Of a stretch of DNA of 64,000 bases, positions 55,621 to 64,000 are shown piece by piece (within the stretch, counting starts at the first letter, position 1; each line of letters starts with the position of its first letter). Below the pieces are notes generated by a model. The model worked only from the letters and a program-made list of their open reading frames with translations, had not been told where the DNA came from and made no database searches. A program made the position numbers and the translations under genes. Source of the stretch: Clavaria fumosa (taxonomy: Eukaryota > Basidiomycota > Agaricomycetes > Agaricales > Clavariaceae); assembly GCA_951802425.1 (NCBI GenBank), contig OX637804.1, positions 248,001 through 312,000 on the forward strand. The letters run 5' to 3'.

Positions 55621-56289
55621 CATTGTAATGCAACATTTTATTGCAATTACCATAAGTGCATGATGCAACCTCAATGGCAAGTCACCATCCCCTGCCATGT
55701 TGCATCACCTCCATCCCCTCATCCCCTGCCATGTTGCATCACCTCCATCCCCTCATCCCCTGCCATGTTGCATCACCTCCACCCCCCGCCCTGCTGCTGC
55801 AGCTGACCACTCATTCCCCACCCTGCCACACCTGACCTGCTCCTGCCCTGCTGCCACTCCCCACCCTGCCACCACTCCCCGCCCTGCCGCCACTCCCCAC
55901 CCTGCCGCTGCGCCTGACCCGCTCATTCCCCACCCTGCCACGCCTGACCTGCTCCTCGCCCACCCACTCTCCGCCCTGCTACTATCCTGGTGCATCCTCT
56001 GCCGCTTGGTGCACCCCTGCGCCCTGCACACACCACCTAGCACACCCTGCATTCCATCCACACCTCCTGGCGCACCCTGCGCTCCATCCATGCCTGCATA
56101 TGCCATCTGGCACCCAGCCGCTCCCTGCCCAATGGCCCCAGTCCCCTCCATTGGTCTGTGACCACGGTTGGGGGCTTGGGCCATTGCTACAGGGAGGAGG
56201 GCGCACCTGGCAGGCAGCCTATCGTGGCCGCCACCCTCGTCGCACCCCTCGCACCCATCGCACCCATCGCCCCCGTCAGCCCACATGCG

Positions 56290-56750
56290 CTTCTCGGCCA
56301 CCGTGAAAGAGGTACCCTGCGAGAGCGGAGACGGTCGCACGGGGCGTGGGCCAGCAGAGGACGACGATGACGCGCCCATGCCGGCCGTCGTCGACGTGGT
56401 CGTGGTCGCACGGGAGGCGGTCGCACGGGAGGCGGTCGACACCACGGAGGACGTCGAGGATTGGTTTCGATTGTGTCATGACGTGGCGGCAGCGGTCGAG
56501 CTCGAAGACGACGGGCCTGCCGCCGACGATGACGAGCTGCTTGTCCGGCCATGCGCGCCGTTTCCGAGAAGCGGTGGGGCCGCGCTAGGTCGGCTCCGCG
56601 AGGACGCGCCCGAGGTGTTGCTACCGCCACCGCCGTTCGTGTGGCTGCGGCCCGAGGGCGAGTGCCTATTCACGCTGTGTGCACTCTGGTTGCTGTTAGT
56701 CCTCGAATGGGGTGGGCTGTGGTTGTCGTCGTTGTCACCATCATTGCCTG
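56290..56750 (-). pseudogene. captured Ser/Thr-rich protein exon fragment
   Basis: One minus-strand frame is open from about 56750 to 56290 except for a single TGA (TS*HNRNQSS, an arginine-like context). It reads HSPSGRSHTNGGGGSNTSG, LLGNGAHGRTSSSSSSAAGP, ASRATTTTSTTAGMGASSSS and RPVRPSPLSQGTSFTVAEKR. CpG density is far above that of the flanks, as in a host exon. Function unknown. Confidence 0.45.
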
Positions 56751-57329
56751 CACCTCATTGAGACCCATAAGTCACAGCCACAGTATCTGTCCTACTGACA
56801 GAAAAACTGTCCCTGCATCCTAGTCTGAATATAATAAATTCTGAAAATAATTGGGAAGGATTGAGTCCACATGCTCAACAATCCTATGTTAAATTTACAA
56901 TGAAGAATGCTGTCTAAAAAGTGTGATGATGATTGAATCAGTTTCTTGCTTTACAGTTACATGTGTGACTAGATGACTGCCTTGACCAGCCACACCATGC
57001 TTGTGCCAGCAACAGTGCATCATTATCCCCATCCCCCTTCTCCCCTCACTAATCCACCATTTAGCAGCTGACAACAACATCAACAACACCTGTGGCAGAC
57101 AACGATGGCAATAATGGCCACAGCAGACAGTGATGGCGACTATGACAGCAGTAAATGACAACAACAGTGGCGGCTCCAGTGGCCAGCAGCAACAACAATG
57201 ATGGTGGCTGCTCCAGCAGCCAGCAGCAATAATGACAACAATGGCAGCTCCAGCGGCCAGTGGTGATGATGATGATGACAGCAGCAGCTAGGGCTCTTCC
57301 CCCAGGTGACGACGGCGACAACAACAACT

Positions 57330-57670
57330 GCTGGTGCATGTTCCTCCCTCTTTCTTTTTTCTCTTTCTTTCACCCTCCCCCCTCTCTTTCTCTCCCTCTC
57401 TCCCTCTCTTCAGCAGTGGCGGGAGGGGCAACAATGATGACAATGGCGATGGGGCTGACAGGGGCGACAGGGGCGATGATGGCAATGACGACAACTGCTG
57501 GCACATGTTCCTCCCTCTTTCTTTTTTCTCTTTCTTTCACCCTCCCTCCCCCCTCTCTTTCTCCCCTCCCTCTCTCCCTCTCTTCAGCAGCGGCACAACA
57601 AGGATGGCAGCAGGAGGGGCAACAACGACAATGACGGCGACGGGGCTGATGGGGGTGATGGGGGTGACGG
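57330..57670. repeat. 165-bp tandem duplication plus GGGGTGAC repeats
   Basis: 'catgttcctccctctttctt ... ctctccctctcttcagcag' at about 57338-57415 recurs at about 57505-57590, followed by 'gatgggggtgacggggg' units that lead into the right arm of the TIR element. Overlapping frames are artefacts. Confidence 0.75.
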
Positions 57671-58370
57671 GGGTGACAGGTGCGATGGGGCTGACAGGGG
57701 CGACAGGTGCGATGGGTGTGATGAGGGCAGCAGTCATGATAGGCTGCCTGCCAGGTGCGCCCTCCTCCCTGTAGCAATGGCCCAAGCGCCCCAACCGTGG
57801 TCACAGACCAATGGTGGGGACTGGGGCCATTGGTAGCAGCTGGGCAGGGAGTGGCAGCAACAGCAGGGCAGGAGCAGCGGGGTGGGGAGCAGGTGGCAGG
57901 TGGTGGCAGGTGGGCTGGTGGCTGGTGGCAGCAGGGCAGGGAGCAGGGGCAGCAGGGGCAGGGCATAACAGTAGTGCGGGGAATGGCAGCGGCAGCAGCA
58001 GGGTGGGGAGCGGGTGGCAGGCGGTGGCAGAAGGGTGGGTGGCAGGTGGCAGCAGAAGGGCGGGCAGCGGGTCAGCAGCAGAAGGGCGGGTGGCAGGTGG
58101 CAGCAGAAGGGCAGAGGCGGGTGGCAGCAGAAGGGCAGAGGCGGGTGGCGGCAGCAGGGCAGGCAGCAGGTGTCAGCGAGCAGGATGCATGATGGTGAGG
58201 GTGATGCATGAGGGTGGATGGGGTGATGCATCTCTCCTTTCTCCATCATGCATTATCTGTGCTGGGGTGATGCATCCCTGCCTTCATGTAATGCATTAGT
58301 TTTGGTAATGGTAGCTTGCCATCTCCCATGCATCACGCACTTATGGCAATTGCCATAAAATGTTGCATTA

Positions 58371-59405
58371 AATCACTTGAATCGCCTGAACCCCACCAGC
58401 TCCCCACTTACCATACCTAAACTATCCGATGATGGCTCGAATTGGGTTGAATACAAAAATCGAACCTGAACAGCCATGGGGTCCCGAGGGCTTATACGCC
58501 ATATCGAAGGTACTGCTAGACGACCGAAAGATTTCGACCTCAGAGAAGGTGTCCTGATTACCTCTACAGGCACCAAGGCTACAGAGGATGAGATCAAGGC
58601 GAGAGAGAGGAAGATAGATGAATTCGATCAAAAGGAGTACACAGCTCACCACGTTATCCAATCGACAGTATCACCCCACCTCGCCTCCCTACTAAAAGGC
58701 AAAACTGCTAGGGAAATGTGGGACACTGTCAGGAACGATGCAACGTCGAAATCGACAATGCACTTACTCGACATAAAACGCCGCCTACAACGCCTAAGCT
58801 GCCCTGAGGAAGGTGATGTCAAGGAACATCTTGAGCAAATGGTCCACCTACGAGATGAACTCGCAGGAATGGGATCCCTGGTCTCGGACGACGAGTTTAG
58901 CACCATGATACTAGGGTCCCTACCGCCAAGCTACTGACTGCTACTCTCTTCTATAGTGCACTCTGCATCTGTTAACAAAAACAAGATCGAACCCACCGAA
59001 CTCATGCGCATTATCCTCGAAGAAGCTGCACACCGAACCATAGCCAAGCACTCCGGTAACCAAGGAGATACGGCCCTCTACACAAAAGGAAATAAACAAG
59101 ACCCCAAGAAGAAACAGAAATCGCATACCGACACAAAGTGCGACAACTGTGACAAGTCCGGCCACATCAAAGCCAACTGCTTCAAAAAGGGTGGTGGAAA
59201 AGAGGGCCAATACCCAGCCTGGTGGCGAAAGAGTGGCAAAAAGAGTTCAGCCAATATTTCTGACTCCTCAGATAAACAAGAAGAGGCATCTTACTCTTTC
59301 AAGTGCACATCTGATTATGCAGACATGATCGATGAAAAGGGCACAAAACTGGATGTTGAAGCGATACTCGATAGCGGCACGGATGTACACTTCTGCCCAC
59401 TGTAA
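58371..59405 (+). pseudogene. copia gag and protease start
   Basis: The frame resumes with SDDGSNWVEYKNRT, then AMGSRGLIRHIEGTARRP, YTAHHVIQSTVSPHLASLL, AREMWDTVRNDATSKS, DIKRRLQRLSCPEEGDVKEH and FSTMILGSLPPSY, a copia UBN2-type gag. In-frame TGAs occur at KNRT*TAMG and PPSY*LLLSS, both usual arginines. A CCHC knuckle, CDNCDKSGHIKANC, lies at about 59140-59181; the protease starts AILDSGTDVHFCP (catalytic DSG), where a 0.9-kb insertion interrupts it. Confidence 0.9.
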
Positions 59406-60335
59406 GGATAACATATGGCTCCAGCACGGAAACATGACAGATACCTACCATCCGAAGAACTCAGCACACACCCGCCTTGTATCCAATGCTAACCGACCAC
59501 CATCCGACACCATCCGATGCCCTCCGATGACCGTCCGTAAAGCCTGATACTCATCCGATAACTATCCGATACCGGACCCTTGTTAAATTAAATTCCTCGC
59601 CGCTGCCACATTACACAGGTGATCCATGGCGCCCATATACTCCAATTTCATTACTTTACTCTGCTTAGCGCTCCTTGTGACCAATGTTTCATGTACTCTC
59701 CCCTGTTTCATCCTTAAATGCTGTAAATTTCATATCATGTGTTCATCTGAATTTGTAAACGTTTCTACACTCAAAAGTGTTTTATCTACGCTGATCCGTG
59801 TATGTACTATACTCGATTATGCCTTCTCTTCTTTCCTACCAGTGTTCCCAATGACCAATTAATTCGGACTCTTCATTTCTACGTACTATGCCATTTCTTC
59901 TATGACCTATGACCTCCACATGATCTTACCTATGACCTTCCCTCATTCCCCATGACCTCCAGATCATCCAGTACAATCCGGAGCATTTGTAATTACAAAA
60001 ATGTACTTAAGAACATATCGGACTCTACAAAAAGCAGCTTATTCTCATTGCCCACATCTTGTGTGACCTCCATTAGGCTCATCCTTCGTCGTACACATCG
60101 TTCCGCTGGCCTTCGTTGTTGCCAGCCCTTTGTATCTTCGACTACTCTCTTGCTCAACATCGGATCTGATATCGGACTGATATCGAAGTCTATCGGACAC
60201 TTTGGGCATCGTGTACTCTCGTCTTATCAACTCATTTAACTCATCCTCCACACCCTCCAAGGTTGCACTCACTGTTTTAGGCGTTGGGTCAGACCCCCCC
60301 TGAAGAACTTGACTGTAATCAAGCAGTTGCAGCCA
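59406..60335. other. 0.9-kb insertion in copia protease
   Basis: Interrupts the protease between HFCP and HRENFKNFV. It contains clustered TCCGAT/CCGATA words (59490-59575) and their inverse ATCGGA (60148-60205). A minus-strand frame (60425-60045) is open and protein-like (LEGVEDELNELIRREY, RLRYQSDIRSDVEQESSRRY). The ends are not resolved: ACT precedes the left edge and follows near the right edge. Identity unknown. Confidence 0.5.
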
Positions 60336-61080
60336 ATACACGTAATACCTACTACACCGCATCGCGAGAACTTCAAAAATTTCGTCACAACACCTCCTCG
60401 CCCGGTGATAGCCGCAGACAGACACACCTTCTATGCCACTGGAAAAGGGGACATCTCAGTCAATCTCCCAAATGGCAACACGACAACACAAGTCACGTTG
60501 AAGGATGTGCGATACTCACCGGACCTAGCGTTCACCCTAATATCTGTACCGCAGATGGACCACGCCGGTTTCCATCCAGACTTTGGAGATGGGATTTGCA
60601 CCGTAATTATGCCTAAACGAAACATTATAGGCAAAATCCCCTTGGTAGGGAGCCTATACCGGATAACGAAAGCTAAAAACTACCATGCAAACGCTACGAC
60701 GAAAAAGGTGACCCTCTACGAAGCCAATCCTAGGTCACATCTCCTATGACACTGTCAGAACAGCAATCAAGTCTGGACATATCAAAGGCATTCACCTCGA
60801 CAAGACATCCAAAGAAGTTTTCTGCGAAGTGTGTGCTAAAGCCAAACCGCATCGTAAACCTTTTCCAGCACAAGCTCAGAACTGCGCTAAGACATTCGGA
60901 GATCGCATACACACTGACCTTTGGGGCCCAGCCACTGTTATGTCCATAGCCAAGAAGCGATACGCCATCGACTTCATTGACGATGCAACGAGATGGACCG
61001 AAGTAGCATTCCTAGCGACCAAAGACGAAGCGCAATCAGCATACGAAACCTTTGAGAAACGCATAGAGACTCACGATAAT
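60336..61080 (+). pseudogene. copia protease end and integrase start
   Basis: HRENFKNFVTTPPRPVIAAD and TLKDVRYSPDLAFTLISVPQ finish the protease region. After a frameshift near 60740 come LGHISYDTVRTAIKSGHIKG and CEVCAKAKPHRKPFP (zinc domain), then the core with IHTDLWGPA (first Asp), YAIDFIDDATRWTEVAFLAT and NVKIKFL, where a TGA stands before SDRGGEY. Confidence 0.85.
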
Positions 61081-61560
61081 GTCAAGATCAAATTCCTCTG
61101 ATCAGACAGAGGTGGCGAATACAAGAATCCTAAGTTTGATAAACACCTAGACAGCAAAGGCACAAAACGCGAACTCACCATCCATGACACCGATGAGCAG
61201 GTAGGCGTTGCCAAACGCATGAACAGGACCCAGGTCGAACTAGCCCGTGCCATGCTACTCGATGCGAAACTACCAAGGTTCCTGTGGGCTGAAGCCATTA
61301 ATCATGCTGTATGGATAAAGAATCACGCACCTCACCGTGCCCTCGACGGAAAGACCCCTTATGAGGCTAGATATAATAAAAAGCCCGACATGGGTAAGGT
61401 ACTACCATTCGGCACAAAGGCCTGGGTAAAGATAGTCGATGCCGGCAAACTTAATGCCAGGGTGGAGCCAGGCTTCTTTGTCGGTTTCGACAGCAAAAGC
61501 AAGGGCTATCGGATATATCTCCCTGAAAAGAGAGTCGTCAAACCCGAGTGAGAAGTCGTC
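61081..61560 (+). pseudogene. copia integrase C-terminal half
   Basis: SDRGGEYKNPKFDKHL carries the second Asp. The catalytic Glu of the usual GVAER motif is Lys here (VGVAKRMNRTQVE), explained by one CpG-to-CpA change (GCCGAA to GCCAAA). Then LWAEAINHAVWIKNHAPHRA, LPFGTKAWVKIVDAGKLNA and PGFFVGFDSKSKGYRIYLPE. A TGA replaces arginine before EVVFDP. The integrase would be inactive even if read through. Confidence 0.85.
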
Positions 61561-63513
61561 TTTGACCCAACGCATGCACCTGATGAAGTTCCATTCCCAG
61601 ATGAGGTCCTGCCCGAGGGGGAGAGTAGTAAGGACGGCCAGAACACCCACCAAAGACCCTCCGACGACCCCCCAGCCCAAACCGACCGCTACACACCACC
61701 TATCGCCGCATCTGATAACGACGACGACTTCGACATCATTGATAACAACAGAAACGAAGAAGCCTTACCTCCTACTCGTCAAACAACGCCAGACCTCCCA
61801 CCTCGACCACGCCCTAAGCCAGGATACTACTGCGATCTACACGAAAACACACACCGTAACATTGCGAATGCGGCCCATAACGATAATGACGATGATCCCC
61901 AGTACTTCTCATGCCTTGCTGCCATGGGAGGTAACGAGCCAGCAACACTCGCCGACGCGATGAAAGATCCACATGCCCACGAATGGCAGAAAGCCTGGAG
62001 GGACGAAATCGAACAACTACAACGACGACGCACCTGGATCATCGTCGATCGACCCACCGACAAGCCCATCATACCGTGTTGCCCGATATTCAAAGAGAAA
62101 CTCGGACCGAATGGCGAGGTCGTAAAACGCAAGGCCCGACTAGTCGCTGGAGGCCACCGGCAGACGAAAGGGATTAACTACGAAGAGACCTTCGCAGCAG
62201 CGGCCAAGATGGCCTCCATCCGAACCGTCCTCACACACACAGCAACGTCAGACTGGGAAGTACACCAGATAGACATGGTAGGCGCTTACCTCAACGTGGA
62301 AATCGATGAGGAAGTTTACATGGAGGCGCTGCAAGGAGTCTTGAAGGAGGGCAAAGGGGACAAAGTCTGCAAGCTGATGAAAGGACTATACAGTTTAAAA
62401 CAGTCAGGACAGCTATGGCACCGGAAGATGACAAACACCTTTGCCAACCTTGGCTTCCACGCTTCCAGGCTCGACGCATCAGTATTCATCAGAAAGCAGG
62501 GCAAAGACGTGATGGTAGTCCCAGTTGCGACAGATGACATGACAGTTGCAGGGAGCTCACTCGACATCATGGAAAGATTCAAGGCAGAATTCGGTGCACG
62601 GTTTGAAATTACCGACTCTGGCAAGATCAGCTGGCTCCTAGGTTTTGAAATTCGAAGAGACCGGGCCGCACACATGATAGCGATTAACCAACGCCTCTAT
62701 ATCAAGACCATCGTGAAGAGGTTTAGACTGGAGGATGCGGCACTGACATACACGCCGATGGAGCCCAGCGCACAGTACACGAGGGACCAATGCCCAAGAG
62801 AAGCAATCAACGCTCCGTACCAGGAGGCGTGTGGGAGCGTACTATGGGCTGCGGTGATCAGCAGGCCTGACATTCAATTTGCAGTGGGAATACTCGCACG
62901 ATTCACCCAAAACCCTGGTGAAGTTCATTGGAAGGCCATCAAACGAGTAATAAAGTACCTTCACACGTCACGGAACCTCTGGCTAACCATAGGAGGCGCT
63001 AACGGGACCTATGAAGCATACGCCAACGCAGACTGGGCATCGCAACCGGACCGGCACTCCATTTCGGGGTACGCGCTCATTATGGGATGTGGCGCAGTAA
63101 CATGGAGTTCGAAGCGGCAGCCCCTCATCGCACTATCGAGCGTCAAGGCCGAATACATCGCGGCGGCACATGCGGCCAAGGAGGCCTGTTGGTTCAGGGC
63201 TTTCCTGGACGAGATTGGGAGGGATCCGCACGTACCGATTCCGTTCAGATGCGATAACCAGTCAACAATTGCGCTATGCCAGGACAATAAATTCCATGCT
63301 CGAACCAAGCACATCGATATCTGCTATCATTTCATGCATGAGGCAGTCGAGAATGAAAAGATCCAAGTGTTGTACATACCCACGGACGAGAATCTCGCCG
63401 ACATCCTAACCAAGCCCCTCGCACAGTACAAGTTTGAATATTTCTCGGGCTCGAGTACGTTTGAGGGGGAGTGTTGCATATTCGGTATAAGGATAGGTCG
63501 GAGTTTCATTTAG
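61561..63513 (+). pseudogene. copia reverse transcriptase and RNase H
   Basis: A Pro/Asp-rich linker is followed by an open 529-codon frame from 61924: AHEWQKAWRDEIEQLQRRRT, VKRKARLVAGGHRQTKGINY, VHQIDMVGAYLNVEIDEEVY, MKGLYSLKQSGQLWHRKM, and the active site as ATDDMTVAG (YVDD usual; both Asp kept). RNase H follows: YANADWASQPDRHSISGYAL, LIALSSVKAEYIAAAHAAKE, FRCDNQSTIALCQ, and the end TKHIDICYHFMHEAV and ENLADILTKPL. This is the best preserved frame of the element. Confidence 0.95.
63459..63471 (+). other. copia polypurine tract
   Basis: GTTTGAGGGGGAG directly precedes the 3' LTR start TGTTGC and marks the plus-strand priming site. Confidence 0.85.
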
Positions 63514-63624
63514 ACTTTTTTACTGTAGCGCGTCGGACCACTACACTTCTCAGTATTGAAGAATACTGAGATACAGTTTATCTTCTTGGTCTCTTAGCCG
63601 ATCTATTAGGGAGAAATCTCTATA
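63472..63624 (+). mobile_element. copia element, 3' LTR
   Basis: 153 bp, partner of 55415-55566. The right target duplication GATAC is 63625-63629. The total element span is 55415-63624, about 4.5 kb once the 2.75-kb and 0.9-kb insertions are removed, normal for copia. Confidence 0.95.
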
Positions 63625-63629
63625 GATAC

Positions 63630-64000
63630 TCACTGAGAAATTGTTTCATTAGAATGCTGGAATTGCTCCCCAAGATGTTGAATTGATAGGTCACTGATGC
63701 ATAGAGAAAGATAGCAAGCTTCTCTTCCATTGAGATCCATTTTGATGGTCTCATTCCACATTCCTCCAGTGTGATGACCAACTGCTGGAACACATGCACA
63801 TGCACTCCCAATTCAGTATGGATTCACTCAGGATGGCCATTCAAAAGCTCTTGAACCCAACCTTCACCACTGAGGACAGAAGTATGGTATGGCTGCTTTG
63901 AAACAAGGGGTGTGACAACTGAGGCAGCACCTGCAACAACAGCATTGACAAAGATGCCTGCTGCTTGAGCAAAGCGAAGACGGTGCTGGTGGTGGTTCAT
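63630..64000 (-). pseudogene. PIF/Harbinger transposase, first exon
   Basis: Starts at the ATG whose complement is 63998-64000 (the window edge; coding could extend upstream). It reads TSVLSGEGWVQELLNGHPE, LGVHVHVFQQLVITLEECGM, SKWISMEEKLAIFLYASVT and, after a one-base shift, LSIQHLGEQFQHSNETISQ, then the splice donor GTGAGTATC at 63633. A TGA replaces arginine in HPE*IHTE. The gene continues at 55368 beyond the copia insertion, which sits inside this intron. Confidence 0.85.

Larger units (their letters stand above)
55621..58370. mobile_element. 2.75-kb long-TIR element with captured gene fragment
   Basis: The left terminus contains TAATGCAACATTTTATTGCA and 'ccataagtgcatgatgca'; the right terminus (58320-58363) is its inverse. 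Inner arms also pair: 56127-56285 is the inverse of about 57650-57837, including 'tggtctgtgaccacggttgg' and 'gaggagggcgcacctggcag'. The arms are thus about 0.65-0.7 kb, filled with diverged CCCTGCC/GGCAGCAG repeats. The core (56286-57650) holds a GC-rich coding-like block and simple repeats. No transposase frame is visible. The architecture resembles gene-capturing Mutator-type elements. A target duplication was not resolved. Confidence 0.75.

Noticed and set aside
1..64000. tRNA genes, rRNA, CRISPR arrays, bacterial-type operons or ribosome-binding sites
   Set aside because: None seen; the gene structure is fungal nuclear. The only tRNA-related sequence is the complement of an anticodon arm at the copia primer site.

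Overview
This window reads as nuclear DNA of a filamentous basidiomycete, most likely an Agaricomycete. The evidence is short introns of about 50-60 nt with GT..AG ends, a FunK1-type kinase gene, chromodomain-bearing Ty3/gypsy elements, a Ty1/copia element, and a PIF/Harbinger element with a Myb/SANT-like ORF1. It is a transposon graveyard. The only clearly host-like intact gene is the FunK1 kinase at 37.0-39.7 kb; the only other intact multi-exon reading frame is the Harbinger ORF1 at 53.3-54.4 kb. I saw no tRNA, rRNA or CRISPR.

Layout. 0-7.5 kb: a decayed spliced gene of unknown family (1.7-3.9 kb) among dispersed repeats. 7.5-10.3 kb: copy 1 of a 2.78-kb segment that recurs at 43.2-46.0 kb; it carries a fragment of 2-isopropylmalate synthase, a gypsy gag-protease relic and a coiled-coil gene relic. 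10.4-12.5 kb: a chromodomain relic and a small TIR element. 12.5-20.5 kb: Ty3/gypsy element 1, rearranged so that pol runs leftward, gag runs rightward, and the two LTRs are inverted; the LTR ends share an inverted 5-bp target duplication that falls inside gag, the signature expected of self-integration. Its pol is interrupted by a 1.33-kb solo-LTR-like insertion and a 635-bp TIR element. 20.5-26.6 kb: repeats, a near-perfect 130-bp hairpin, a degenerate minisatellite and a truncated Tc1/mariner transposase. 26.6-28.6 kb: relic reading frames, one with zinc knuckles. 28.6-36.4 kb: Ty3/gypsy element 2, structurally complete (225-bp LTRs, 5-bp target duplication), with a long extra ORF between integrase and the 3' LTR. 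37.0-39.7 kb: FunK1. 39.8-46.7 kb: repeats, a spaced palindrome array, duplication copy 2 and an interleaved inverted repeat. 47.1-52.5 kb: a long, repeat-filled segment bounded by short inverted repeats, with a probable TB2/DP1/HVA22 exon fragment and an 82-bp satellite. 52.5-53.3 kb: copia relic. 53.3-64.0 kb: a PIF/Harbinger element whose transposase intron was hit by a Ty1/copia element, whose gag was in turn hit by a long-TIR element carrying a GC-rich gene fragment.

A common thread is decay. In the younger elements the premature stops I traced are TGA at positions where the family context calls for arginine, as expected from C-to-T change in CGA codons, and the LTR pair of gypsy element 2 differs almost only at CpG sites. 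The second thread is gene-fragment capture: three different host gene pieces (LEU4-like, HVA22-like, a Ser-rich protein) lie inside repeats. All family assignments come from reading translated sequence by eye; no search was run.
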